A stretch of 64,000 bases of DNA from Arachnopeziza araneosa (GCA_003988855.1 QYAI01000055.1:124001-188000), one strand, 5' to 3'. Positions 11,987-23,546 are shown, counted from the first letter of the stretch. A program made the numbers and translations. Notes: generated by a model from the sequence alone, not told the origin.

Positions 11987-12906
11987 GACAGAATTTGACA
12001 ATAATCAATATACGTTTTATGCCAGACTCCAACTGTTCATCAGGCAGAAGTAGGAATTGAATATCGAGGCAGGGTTACTATGAATCTACGGTAATCGGAG
12101 CTTGGCGTTAGGTGGAAAATATGCGCTTTTCTTCTCTGCACAAATTTACGACTTCTTCCTTATTTCTATTGCACATGAGCCCTTGATTCTTGCAAGAGAG
12201 AGATGAGTGTTTGCCGCTGGAGGCTTGTGGTGTACTATACCCTGCTCTCAGGTGGATTATGGACGGAGATGGGTAACAAATGCGATGAAGGATAACACCT
12301 GAAGTAAACATAGTGGAGCCGCGAGAGTGAAGAGTTGGTTACGAGGAGAATCGAGTAGAATGGATTAGATATCAAACTGTCCGTACAAGGCATGTGCCTG
12401 TGAAGTTCTAGTACATTGATTCGGTAGTCCCAAGACTTATATGCAACTACCACTTGGAAAGGAAAATAAGAATCGAATTGCTGGTACACTGTCTAAGAAC
12501 ACCCCGGTTGCAGTAATCAGTTGGCTATTCTGACGCATCATTTATCATTACTTGAAAAGAGCTGCTCGGATATTTCTTTATACCACTATCTTACTTGGAA
12601 GTAGAAAATTGAGGATTTCTTAGTTGCTTAAGGTATCTTCAATCCCAGAGAGCTTACTCGGCTGTTACATTCTTTAGAAAATATTTATGTCTCTCTCTCT
12701 CCAGTACCTTAATTTCTCAAAGAGCACCCTCTACCTTCGTTTAAATTATGCGACAGCCAATAATCACATAAACAAGGTATTGCATTACATTGTTTTGTTT
12801 CACGTTCGGGTAGTCCTCCGCCTCGCTAATTTTTCGCTTAAGATTTTTTTCCTTTTCGACTTCAACGGTGCTTGTATATATGGGCTCATTTAATCCACAA
12901 CTTGTC
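11987..12906. other. AT-rich gene-poor interval
   Basis: I see no protein-coding gene. Base composition shifts to AT-rich, and the open frames on both strands lack domains and splice support. Confidence 0.5.
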
Positions 12907-13024
12907 ACATACGACCACAGACTAAAGAGAACAAGGGATCCCGTCCGCTCTCCCATATTTAAGCTTTAGATCGGCAGATTAGTAGTTGGGTGGGTGACCA
13001 CCAGCGAATACCTGCTGTCTTTCG
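12907..13024 (+). rRNA. Divergent dispersed 5S rRNA gene or 5S pseudogene
   Basis: About 118 bases align end to end with fungal 5S rRNA. The 5' end ACATACGACC, the CCCGTCCGCTC loop segment and the long invariant TTAGTAGTTGGGTGGGTGAC followed by CACCAGCGAAT are all present. Stem II has changed from the usual GTGTGG/CCACAC to CTAAAG/CTTTAG and still pairs fully; stem III reads GGGA/TCCC and also pairs. The 3' strand of stem I, normally complementary to ACATACGAC, reads GTCTTTCGC and no longer pairs. There is no T-run directly after the 3' end; TTTT occurs about 23 bases later. It may be a divergent isotype or a decaying copy. Confidence 0.72.
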
Positions 13025-14172
13025 CGGGGTGGAACTTCCCAATTAGGTTTTATACATCTTGAGTTTTTGTACAAGATGTTGCCACCACTATTTAATCACC
13101 TGAAACTCTAGGTGTTGTCAATGTTCGTGAGCATTTAGGGTGTGGTTTTAGATCGAGGAAAAAGTAAGGTTCGAGGAAATTAGAAGCCGGGGTGACGGTG
13201 GTCAAAACCGAAGGACCTGTACTTTTCGAACGAGCCCATTAACCGAACTTTTTGCATCTTGCGATTGATATGACTAGGGATAAGCTATTCATAAGAAAAA
13301 GGATACCCTGTAGGAATCAAGACAGAACAGCAGCAGGCAACCTTATGTCTAGTTTTGGCCACGTAACACCACAACTGGAGCACTTCGTAAGGCTGGGCGA
13401 GTTGTAGATGGAAACACACGTAGATATTGATCTATCAGCTTCTGCATGCAGTCCTCGAAGTCTGTTGCTCTACCGAAAGTGGTCGAGACCATGAACTACC
13501 TACGACGAATGATCACTTAAATTTAAAATGCTCTTTGTGAGTTGACGAGCTACAGTGTTAGGTGTTGGATGAGCTTGTGATGTTGGAAAATGAATTGCTA
13601 AGTCTGGCAACTGGAGGATGATTGATGTTAGTAGTGTACAAAATCATCCTCGTTCTTTCAAGACCTCATTATCTCCTAATTTGAAGGGGTTAGGGGAAAA
13701 CCAAAACAATTCCTCATATTATATTCAACTAAACTAGCAGCAAGTGAAGGGTAATTTCCACGCTTCTAGCTCCTGTTTCTAAGCCATAAGACAGTATTAC
13801 CCGATCAATTTTCGTCTTAGGACCTGATGCGTTCCATCCCCACAAAATTAAATTATACCATATAGCGGAATCTTTATCTTCGAGCTGTTTCAGGTCAAAC
13901 ATAAAGATACTCAAACCCTGTTACTTGTTTTATTGAGCGTCTTTGGCGTACATATAGTATGAGGCTAACTTATCTCTAGAGTTCCAGGTTCCTAATGCTC
14001 CTAGAATTCCGTAGTTTATGCTTAACCATGTTGGGTATGTCAAAATGTACGGTGCTTTACGTACGTTCATTGGCACCGGCAAGATATCTAGCTTGACCAT
14101 TGTCGTCTAGTAAGTATGACAGCCGAAGAATATCTCTACCAGCTCTGAAGAAGAATTGAAGATACTCCGACA
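13025..14172. other. Gene-poor interval between the 5S copy and the zinc-cluster regulator
   Basis: No coding region is supported. The 13729-13914 minus-strand frame has no features of a gene. The last few hundred bases are probably 3' flank of the transcription factor gene, which ends at 14173. Confidence 0.5.
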
Positions 14173-16451
14173 TCAGTAAATCCCCATTGGAAATGCGGTG
14201 CCTTCCAAGCATGCATCGAATCTGTCGAGATCAAAATTTGGGTCGAACATGCCAAACAGATCGATATCTCCAATGGAGTCGAACAATGAATGGTCAAAAT
14301 CTTGCATCTGCTCGTTGCTGATTTGGTCATTGTCAAGTCGGTCAAGTGACGAGACTTGGCTGTAAACTCTATCCATTTCTTTAAGTAGTTTTTGCCCCAT
14401 ATCGGAGATTGTATGCGCTGACCACTGGAACCTCGGGGAGTCAGCATTTTCCTTATACAGCGTGTATAAGGAGTGAGGAGATTTAATGCCGCCAGAAGCG
14501 GTTGTCCGAAGAGTACATCGCTTGAGTTACTCCGTCTCAGGAGCAAAAATAACAAAGGATTGATAGAGCCCAAAGATCCTTACATATACACTTGCCAATT
14601 CTGATAGCGTTTCACATATTATTTGGAATTGCGTGCGAGACCTATTCCGTTGTAGAGGAAGTTTGGTGTGCCGCATTTCCTTGTAGGCTATGCTCAAGGC
14701 TACCGATAATGAATACGGAATAAAAGGGAAAAGGACTATTTGTCCTTGGAGGTCCCGTCTAGTGGTCGAGCTAAGTATAAACGTTGAAAGACTCTGTCTT
14801 AGAAAGGGCATGGATGACCGCTGTGGCTCAATCCAATTTTTAGAGCGACAAGAGAGAATTGCAACCGAATGGTAAAGAATTTCGAGAGTCCCAAGCGCAG
14901 ACGCTCCAATATTTGCACCAGAGCCTATGACAATGTCTTCGAACGTAGGAAATGCCCACTCGAGATGCGTCCCTTCTCTAGCGCTCTGAATAGGACGGTA
15001 GAGGGTAATTACCCGGTCTAAGAGTTGGATAATTTGGAGAAAGAGTCTGAAAGTCGGTGGCTGTTGAGAAAAGAATGACTCGAAATCCGTTCCAAGGTCT
15101 CTTTCATGCATCATAACAGGTCTACCATATAACGCAGCGTTTAGTCGATCTAAAAGCAGATCAGTAAAGCTACCAAGGAGCTTTGGGAAAGCTCTTGAAG
15201 AAAGTCATATCTTACCAATCGCCCATATGCAGCATAGCAGTGTTGTGTGAAATCCATTTTCTTGTCCTGCGTGCCGACCCTGGACATGCAATCCTAGAGA
15301 CTGAATATTGTGTACCGCTCTTCCACAAAACCTAACAGAACTTAGTGAAAGTTCTTGAAAATCAAGCACCCGTTCATCTGAAAAATAAGGAATTGAAGTA
15401 ATGTATCTATACTGAAACATAAGAAACTCTCCCTTCCTATTTTATGAATCCTATGATTGGCTATTGGAAGGACTAGGATTTGAATTCTGGAAACTTACTG
15501 TGAGGATATGTCTTCTCCTAGCGGAGAATCTGTGAATTGAGACAGAAAAGCGAGCAATTGAATAATCACGATTTTGTTTTCGATTAGGCCTATCTCGATT
15601 GCTAGTCTCATAGCTCCAGCGATCTTACTCCCGAAGTCTCTGCAACTGAGAAGCTCCGGAGAATCGGGTAGAATAAGATGCCGTCTTGCACTAAAGTTCT
15701 TAGAGGCCGCTAAACAGACGCCTTGCTGTAAGAGTATGCGGCTATGATCCGTTGAACTGAGGCTATAATAGGTGGCCTCCTCGACTACGGGAAAGATAGA
15801 ATGAACCTTCTCGAAATATAATTTTGACAGCGCCTCAAGACGGGTAGGAGCTGGAAGCACAGATAAGCACTCTTGTTCCAACATAGGTACGAGTACTTTC
15901 TGAACAAGAGATCCAGATGCGTAGAATAGCTTGGACGGAGAACATGGTTCTCGTTCATTGAGATTGGAAGTCAGCCATACTCCGACGCTATCATTGGAGG
16001 CGCCCCGAGTTGCATCGGGACTTGTAGCTGCCAAGAAAACACTTTCTGGACTTAGATCTCCGATGAATCTGGGTGCAGACAAACTTCCTTCTGGCAGCAG
16101 TCGATCGATTTGAGTGATGTTGGTAGTAACATGGTCCGGAATGGAAGTGACAGGTCCCTGTTCCCCGGCTGTAGAGTTATCAAGAGTCGTTTCTCGGCTC
16201 TCGATCTGATGGATGGTCTGATTCCTCTGCTGATCGACCTCGAACACGGGCAAAAGACTGGTCGGCGATGCGGTAGGCGGTGGGCTGTGAGATAGGGCAG
16301 CTTCGTCGTTCTCGGAGCGGCTCTGAGCTGAAGTGGCAGCTGGTAGGGTGGTGTGCAAACATCGCTTCTTTCGTCTCCGACAAGAGTCGCAAGCCTTTGA
16401 CACCTGCTGTCTTTTGGACGGTATACCTTCTGAAGAAACGAATTTAAACAT
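14173..16451 (-). CDS. Fungal zinc-cluster type transcription factor (628 aa)
   Basis: Predicted nuclear transcriptional regulator. The four exons are 15499-16451, 15216-15331, 14584-15149 and 14173-14424, all phase-consistent; the intron before 15331 has a CACTAAG branch point. The N-terminal DNA-binding region reads KACDSCRRRKKRC, with Cys21, Cys24 and Cys31. The second cysteine triad of a canonical Zn2Cys6 cluster is not visible. The fungal-specific regulatory domain follows, with RFIGDLSPESVFLAATSPDA, LEALSKLYFEKVHSIFPVV, GRAVHNIQSLGLHVQG, DRLNAALYGRPVMMHERD and AILSCRSK. It diverges from the DUF1479 gene over a 432-base promoter, so local regulation is possible but unproven. Target genes are unknown. 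Confidence 0.88.
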
Positions 16452-16883
16452 GGCAGGCCTGAATAGCAGCAATCATCCAAAAGGGAAGGAAAAACTACAG
16501 GCCGCCCGACGCAGCACGGGAGATTTGAGACTGAGTCTAGGGAAGGGGGCAAGCTCTTGCTTGAGACTCAGAGGCTCTCAAGGTCTAGAATCATTGTGTT
16601 GCTCAACATGCTTGATCCTTCTGCCGCCGGTAGGACGGAGGACGAGACTTGCGAGTAGGAGGAAGATCTTTCGGCATTTGGTCGCCAGGCGCATCGGACT
16701 TCCGAATCCGGAACTCCGCCATCCCCAGCAAAGGAGGATCGAACTCTCTGTCTTGTGCTGTCTGTTTGTCAGTCTCGAGATAAAAGTCAGGTTGCCTCTT
16801 GATCTTCCCTACATAAGCATGTCTTCTCTCGCAGCTAGTTATCCAGACTGTCTGACTTGTTTCTGAACTTTGTTGACTCCGCA
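16452..16883. promoter_or_regulatory. Divergent promoter between the zinc-cluster regulator and the DUF1479 gene
   Basis: The two flanking ATGs are 432 bases apart and point away from each other, so this interval must hold both promoters. A plus-strand open frame crosses it and runs antisense to the regulator's first exon, but it has no domain similarity. I did not identify a specific operator. Confidence 0.5.
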
Positions 16884-18566
16884 ATGTGGAGCATGTCTAC
16901 CTTAGCGAAGTCTGCTCTCAGATCCAAAACAACCCTTCGTTCCAAATCCCCAAGCCTGGTCCGCAAACTTGGGAATGTGGTAGCACCAGGGAGAAAGGAA
17001 GGCGACATCAGTAGTGTCTTTGTCTCGTTATCTGGAGTGACGCCCGAACCTCTTCCTGAACGTTTCGCCCAGATCAAGAGTCAATTGATTCGGGGAAATG
17101 AAGAGCGTGTCCTGGCCAGCTGGAAACGTCTACTTGAATATCTCGCTGTGGAGAATGAGACGGTGAAGTCGAAAGGCCCCGACATCATTCCCCAGATCCA
17201 GTTTCAAGATCTAGAGAATGCACCAGAGGCGTTCATTAAGGAGTTAAAGAAACGAGGCGTTGCGGTTATCAAGGGAGTGGTTCCAGAAAACGAAGCACGT
17301 GGATATAAGACTGAAGTGGAGGACTACGTGCGACTTAACCCATGGACGAAAGGTACGCATAAATCCTTATTGATATATCAAATACAAAAGACTAGCTCAT
17401 GATGACCGCAGCATTTCCTCAACATGATCCACAAGTCTACGAGTTGTATTGGTCATCACCCCAAGTGACAGCTAGAGGTCATCCGAATATGCTTGCCACA
17501 CAAGAAATGTTGATGAAAACATGGCACTCAAGTGACCCGAATGCCTTGATTTCAACCTCCCAACCAGTCATGTAAGTTGCGTTTGGCTCAAGCCAGCAGT
17601 GTCGACTAACTTCCCAAGATACGCCGACCGAGTTCGAATCAGACAGCCTGGAGACGCTTCTTTTGCTCTTGGCCCGCACGTTGATGGAGGGTCCGTGGAA
17701 AGATGGGAATACAGCGGCTATGGCCTCGGTGGAGTGTATGATAAGATTTGGGAGGGTAAATGGGAAGAATATGATGCTTGGGAATCGAGCTCACGAATTC
17801 CTGCCGTGACCGACCTATATCAAGGCTCTGGGTCATGCTCGACTTTCAGAATGTTTCAAGGCTGGCTTGGGCTCTCTCATACAGCCCCTGGTGAAGGAAC
17901 CCTTATGGTAAACCCTCTCTTGAAAATGGCTACTGCCTATTTCCTTCTGCGGCCATTCTTTGAAGCTCGGCGTCCATCGACGAATCCAAGCGACTCTACT
18001 TTTCTACACGCCGATAATTGGACTCTCAAATCAAGTGCGCAGATGGACACGGTTCTTCACGGCGCGAATATGGGGGCTGGCCAGGAGTTGAATAACGTGC
18101 TCCATCCTCACCTCAATCTTCAAGAGAGCATGGTCCACGTGCCTAAGATTGCGCCAGGAGATTTTGTTTGCTGGCATTGCGACAGTAAGTTCTCCATGAG
18201 CTCGAAGTATGAAGAAGAAGCTCATCTTTCTCCGTAGCTATCCACGCCGTCGACCGAACACATGCTGGTGAGAGTGATAGTTCCGTCATGTACATTCCAG
18301 TTTGTCCAACGACCGAGACGAATGCTCAATATTTGAAGGTTCAAAGAGACACATTTGTCGCTGGAACTCCGGCTCCAGATTTTCCCGGCGGGAAGGGAGA
18401 GTCGGAGCATATTGGTAGACCAGGTGTAGACTTTGTGACGGAGGCGACGAAAGCGGCCGGACTGCGTGCAATGGGACTGGCAAAGTTGGAGAGAAAGGAT
18501 TGGGAAGATTCAAAGGGCGCAGGAGAAGTAATGGGAGTAGCGAATGAGATACTCGGGTTTTCTTGA
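16884..18566 (+). CDS. DUF1479 family protein, predicted Fe(II)/2-oxoglutarate-type oxygenase
   Basis: Protein of 507 residues from four exons: 16884-17352, 17412-17571, 17619-18184 and 18238-18566. The sequence matches the DUF1479 family (bacterial YbiU-like), widespread in fungi and thought to adopt the cupin-like oxygenase fold. Signatures are GVAVIKGVVPENEARGYK, a candidate metal-binding HxD in LGPHVDGGSVERWE (His230, Asp232), GLSHTAPGEGTL, and the late block PGDFVCWHCDTIHAVD, where His401 may be the distal metal ligand. The substrate is unknown. A second ATG three codons downstream (16893) is an alternative start. It lies next to the divergent regulator and a histidine phosphatase. Confidence 0.88.
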
Positions 18567-18751
18567 CTTGGTTATGACTGTAGCGATCTCCTAAGAATCC
18601 AACGGTTTTCATTTCAGAGCGACGCATCGATGCTCGGCCGGCCGAGTCCGACGAGCGGAGCCGCGGAGAAGGGGGAAACCTAAGGTCTCCCTCCCGTGCC
18701 TGCCATCGTTGTCGCACGGACTAGCTGCCTCTTTTCTAAGGAGGGGCATCG

Positions 18752-18815
18752 GGCAGTCGGGCAGTCAGGCACTGGGGCACTGGGGCACTGGGGCACTCGG
18801 GCACTCGGGCACTCC
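18752..18815 (+). repeat. 8-bp minisatellite, 8 copies (GGCACTGG-like)
   Basis: Eight consecutive octamers: two of GGCAGTC[G/A], three GGCACTGG, two GGCACTCG and one GGCACTCC. Variants are grouped, which suggests local slippage or unequal exchange. Confidence 0.9.
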
Positions 18816-19030
18816 CTGCTGGTGGTGGGGGAGGTCGCCTCCCATTCGAGGCGGAAGCTGCGTTCTGCGGTTCTTCTCCCGCACCTGCATCCTCAACCTC
18901 CCTCTTTGGATGAGGGGGGAATGGGGACATGGGGGCATGGGGACAAGAGATAAGCTAGTGCAACTGACTAGCTTAGCTCGCAGTAGTAGTAGGAGCAAGA
19001 GCAGTAGCCGATCATCATCTACCTTTTCTT

Positions 19031-19078
19031 CTCTCCACCTCTCCACCTCTCCATCTCTCCACCTCTCCACCTCTCCCC
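19031..19078 (+). repeat. 8-bp minisatellite, 6 copies (CTCTCCAC-like)
   Basis: Six octamers in a row: CTCTCCAC twice, CTCTCCAT, CTCTCCAC twice, then CTCTCCCC. The array ends about 57 bases before the ATG of the histidine phosphatase gene and would be in its 5' leader or core promoter. Confidence 0.9.
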
Positions 19079-19135
19079 ATCTCCCTCCATCTCTCTGCAA
19101 TTGGCATCGTCAACAAGCAGTCGTCCTCGTTCAAA

Positions 19136-20857
19136 ATGCTTGCCAAGCAGCTCCTCCTGGCCTTTTCTCTGTGCTCCTTGACACAGGCAGACGAGACAGT
19201 TCTTGGTATCTACATCTTCCACCGGCATGGAGACCGAACCACCAAGGCCTATACTCCTACCTCGCTCACCGATCTTGGATACGAACAGGTTTTCCAAGCC
19301 GGTACTTTCTATCGGAATCGATATATCACTAACACTTCTACCAACCCGATATATGGCGTGAGCCCAACTCTCGCCAAGAACTCGCAGTTGAATATTCAAT
19401 CTACCGTGGATCCGGTCCTCCAGAGCTCGGCTTTGGGTTGGTTACAAGGCCTCTATCCTCCTGTTGGTGCCACCCTAGGGAGTCAAGTACTAGCCAATGG
19501 ATCAACTGTGTAAGGCTTCATTCATTCCAACTTCTGTTTATTCTTCGAGACCCAAGTGCTGTAACGTTGTCTACAGATGGCTTCTACCTGGTCCTCCAGG
19601 GCATTCTTATCTCTCTACAAACCTCGTCCCCTCGGTGAACCCTACAACACCAGAACACCTGCTGACTGTTCACAGAACCGCCCCATTAAATGGCTTTCAA
19701 TTGATTCCAGTCAATGCTGTCACTTCGGCAGCAACTTCATCCAACTCGGAGAACTCGGTATGGCTTCAAGGCTCATCAGGCTGCGGCAATGCCATTGTGT
19801 CTGTAAGTACTTAACATAAGGAGCTTTCATTATAAATTCACCAACTTAATTTTATTCAGTCAAACAACTATTTCTACTCGACGGACTATCTTGATAAACT
19901 GAACACCACAATGTCCTTTTATCAAAGCATCCTACCTGTCGTTAATGGCACCTTCACTTCTGCTACGGACACTTTCAAGAATGCCTATAGCAGTGAGTCT
20001 TATTCATCAGCATACCTCGAGACAAACTGCTAAACAAGGCAGTCTACGATTTTATTCACGTCTCCATGATTCATAATCAGAGCAGCACAATTCCATCCGA
20101 CGGCCTCCTCACCAACGAGACCGTTTTCCAGCTACAAACTTTAGCAGATACACACGAGTTCAATCTAGCTTACAACAGCAGTGACCCGATCCGAGCCATC
20201 GCCGGTAGCACTCTGGCCGCCCAAATCTTGCAGCAACTTAATACCACAATCACGGGCAAATCAAAGCAACCAATCGGTGTCCAGTTCGGCGCTTATGCGA
20301 GTTTCTTGAGCTTCTTCGGGCTCGCTCAACTCCCTGCTGTCAGTGTCAATTTTACTGGGATTGTGGATTATGCCTCTGGTATGATTTTTGAATTAGTTAC
20401 GAACGCCACGGTAACAAGCACGTCATATCCAACTCTTGACGAGATCTCTGTTCGATTCTTGTTCGCCAACGGTTCCGCTGCTGCAAATCCGCTCGACTCA
20501 TACCCGCTCTTTGGACAGAACCAGACCCTTCTTCCATGGAACACATTTGTCACCGAAATGAATAAGTTTGCCATCGGAGACCAAGCTACATGGTGTAATG
20601 CATGCGGGAACCAAACTTCAACCATTTGCGCTTCCGCAACCACTTCTACTCCTACTCCAAGTGCTTCAGCTACAGGCTCTTCATCATCGTCTTCCAGTGG
20701 CGGTATCTCCAAGGCTGTGGCTGGTGTAATTGGTGCTATTGTAACTCTAGCCGTCATTTTGGGTATTGAGGCATTGATTATGTTGCTCGCTGGGTTGAGA
20801 TTGGTCAGCAAGAAGAGTATGGCCTCTACACCCGGAACGGCGAGCCCATCCAAATAG
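19136..20857 (+). CDS. Secreted/membrane-anchored histidine phosphatase family protein
   Basis: Protein of 515 residues in four exons: 19136-19509, 19577-19802, 19860-19992 and 20043-20857. An N-terminal signal peptide is visible (hydrophobic core LLLAFSLCSL, likely cleavage after about residue 18). The histidine phosphatase signature is HRHGDRTT, with nucleophile candidate His31. Many N-x-S/T sites suggest glycosylation. A Ser/Thr-rich linker precedes a transmembrane helix (about residues 475-500: GVIGAIVTLAVILGIEALIM) and a short basic tail. Where branch-2 acid phosphatases carry an HD proton-donor motif, this protein reads QFGAYASFLSFFG (residues about 325-337). Catalytic activity is therefore uncertain, while the fold assignment is firm. 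Confidence 0.88.
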
Positions 20858-21224
20858 GGAATAGTTAAGGATGTGGTGGTAATGATTTATGATTGAGAGA
20901 ATAATAAATTGATAATCTGAGGAATAATGGCATATAGCTTTTACGAGTCCCGAAAGGCTAGTCTCTCGTTTTGTTATTCCAAAATACACTCTTGCGACGT
21001 TAACTCCTTAGAAAGTCCACTTGTTTGTGTTTAAGAAAAATTGAATTTGTGAAAGAAATGAGTAAACAGTAAATTAGGAAGAGATATTTACGCCAGCACA
21101 TGTAACGTGATACTTCACCCGACACATGGATACAACCGCCGAAGCATAGGGTCTGTTCTACTCTTCCATATAAATCTATCCTGCTACAAATGATGTCTGT
21201 GTCGCTATCAAATCCAAATCCCAT
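20858..21224. other. Convergent intergenic region
   Basis: This region lies between the convergently transcribed histidine phosphatase and acetyltransferase genes. It is AT-rich and appears to hold only 3' flanks. I see no coding region or strong hairpin. Confidence 0.5.
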
Positions 21225-22944
21225 CTAATTTGAAGCCCCAATTGTCGCCAATCTCCTCTCCAAAAAGGCCATTAACCCATCCATGATTCCCGCATCGACC
21301 ACACCTCTTTGCCAACAAAACCCAATACAAAGTGGTCCATCCGCAACAGAAACCACGGAGCATCCTATGGGTGGGCCCGCGGGCATTCCGCATCTGAGAT
21401 CCAGCGCGTCAGCAACTCTATTCGAGTAGTCTCGAGCATCGAGGAGTGAACTGATACATGGTACATTCCATTCTCTCGCTCGGAGCAATTTGCCTATAAG
21501 ATACGAACCAGCAATGCTTATTGAGGAAAGCATTTAAAACTTGGACCCTATCTCCAATATCCTTTCCTAAGACTATGGCCATAGACGCTGTTTGTAGGGT
21601 CCAAAAAAAGTATCGCTAAGAAAAATCGACTCACTGCGTGAAAATGAGCTTCTCCAACCTGAGTTCGTCCGTTTTCGCTTTCGGCATCTCTACTCTTCCA
21701 ATGTTACTAATTTCGTAAGTGTACCCCCTCTCTCTGGTCTCGGCCTTTTTCAACTCCGTCTCCCAATCTTTCACCTCAGCGATCGCTTGCAAAGCCGTCG
21801 CCCCATGAACTGGCACAGCAAGTAACTCAGCTGTGATTTCGGCTGTGTACTGTGCAGATACGAGAGTCATAACTTCCGTTTCCTTGGGTGAATCGTCTGT
21901 GGAAGATCGAGCGAGTGAGAGGATTGGAGTATCCCACACGCTGCTGATATAGGCGATGTGGTTTACGATTTCGGTGATGGGTGTGTGACTGAAACGGCGC
22001 ATGGAGAACGGAGTACATGCTTTGAAGGTGTGCGTAGAAGTGATACTGAGTGGGAGGGTGCGCGATAGATAAAGTACAATCAGACCGTGTAGGAGAGAGG
22101 TGACGGTATGAGGTGGGGTTTGGGAGCGGCAGTGGCTGAGGAGTCTGGGAAGAGCGGTGGATGGGACCGTGAGGATAGAGATCTTTGTTGTCAAGGGGTG
22201 AAGCAGAGGAGGGCCGAAGCCGTATGGGGTAAGTTCCTCGTGTAACTGGATCCGTGGTAGTGGGGTTGGAAAAATACACGCATCTTCGATGAAGATGGGT
22301 CGAGGTATGTTTCCTGGGACGACGTAGGGCCAATTACAGCTGAGGTCGCTTAGAGTTGAAGCTAAAACTAAATTCTCGAAAAGGGTCTTGTGAAAAGCGG
22401 TTCCAGATATTCCGTCGCCGATGGCATGATGATTTAGAAAGGTCAGATCCACTCTCGGTGTTCTTTCATGGAAGAAAACAATAAGTCTCCAAGCCGGAGC
22501 ACTATGTTGATTCCCAAAAGGTGTCTGGTGGACTATCTCCAGTCGGCTGGAAAGAGCCGTGTCTTCTCCTCCCGGGGCCGATGTGTCGGTATAGAACTGT
22601 GTAACCCATTGCCACTCAACGACTTCGACTCTGGTGAAGTGTGCTCCAGTATCGGCCGATTTATCAGCAACGCGATAGCAAAGAGCCGGGTGACGCTCGA
22701 TTGTTTTCTTCAATGAAAATTTCAGTAACTGGAGGAATCTCTCCTTGGCGGATGGAGATTCACAAGAGACTGGAAGATTATAGCAAGCCGTGATTCCACA
22801 AGAGATGTAATGGCCAAACGAGTGTCTAGCAGCGTAGTAGTTTCCAAGAAGCCCTAGGGAGCTGTTACTAAGATAGCAGCAAAGATGATTCAAATATTAC
22901 GGAGCAGAAAAGAACTCACCTGCGGAAAGGGTTCGACCTTCCAT
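21225..22944 (-). CDS. Alcohol acetyltransferase (AATase)-like protein
   Basis: Protein of 470 residues in three exons: 22920-22944 (only 25 bases), 21635-22853 and 21393 down to 21225. The only first-intron acceptor I found that keeps the frame open is the CCCTAG ending at 22854; upstream TAG/CAG acceptors give stops. The BAHD/condensation-like active site HHAIGDG is present (His150, His151, Asp155), with LGNYYAARHSFGHY at the N-terminus and CGMPAGPPIGCSVVSVADGP near the C-terminus, as in fungal AATase-family proteins. Family members transfer acetyl from acetyl-CoA to alcohols or related acceptors. The gene is divergent from a branched-chain aminotransferase, which suggests but does not prove a role in ester formation. 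Confidence 0.87.
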
Positions 22945-23546
22945 CCTAGAAACTCTCCTCGCCGACTCTCAAGATGGAGAAAGATGAACTGTTCGGTTCC
23001 GCAGAGATAGCGCTCCTACAAGCGGATGAGAGAAGGGCAGTTCTGCATAAGCAACCGCAACGGCAGAAAAGAAAGGCAAGGAAGAAACATTTGTCCGACA
23101 GCAACAAGACAGTCATTTATACCAATCAGGACATGCATGACTCTTCAAGGAGGATAGGCAGCACACGTGACTTGGTGGCAGGAAGCTCGCTCAGGTTGAT
23201 TACGAATACGAAGTAGACAGCCGCACCCTAACGGCTCAGCCAGAAACTCCTGGACCGGAGTAAGTAAGTAAGCTATGCGAGGCCGTTGAGTCAGAAACCG
23301 ATTTGCCAAAGGGGGCAATTTATCTGGAATATCCACCGCTGATCCTGGCCGTCCGCTTTCTCTCAGATTACTTATTCACCTTATCGTCTGGGTCTCACTC
23401 ATTGCTCATCCTTCTCTTTCCCTTCCTCCAAGTGAGTAATTGAGTCAGGGTTCCAAATCCGAGAAGTCATCCACTGACACCGAACAGCGTCTTGTATTGC
23501 GGCCAGGTTTATCTCGCCAATTCTGTGCTCGCAGTTGGTACCAGAG
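22945..23546. promoter_or_regulatory. Shared divergent promoter of the acetyltransferase and aminotransferase genes
   Basis: The two ATGs are about 600 bases apart and face outward. No other gene is supported in between; the plus-strand frame at 22974-23216 is rich in Arg/Lys/Gln and lacks domains. I did not identify a named operator. Confidence 0.55.

Larger units (their letters stand above)
18567..19135. other. Intergenic region carrying two minisatellites
   Basis: This interval holds the 3' flank of the DUF1479 gene and the promoter of the histidine phosphatase gene. It contains two separate 8-bp tandem arrays (18752-18815 and 19031-19078), plus G-rich and AGT-rich simple sequence between them. 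No coding region is supported. Confidence 0.6.

Noticed and set aside
16333..16866. 177-codon plus-strand frame antisense to the zinc-cluster regulator's first exon
   Set aside because: It mirrors the opposite frame of a well-supported coding exon and its promoter, has no domains, and is rich in Arg/Ser/Leu as expected for a shadow frame.
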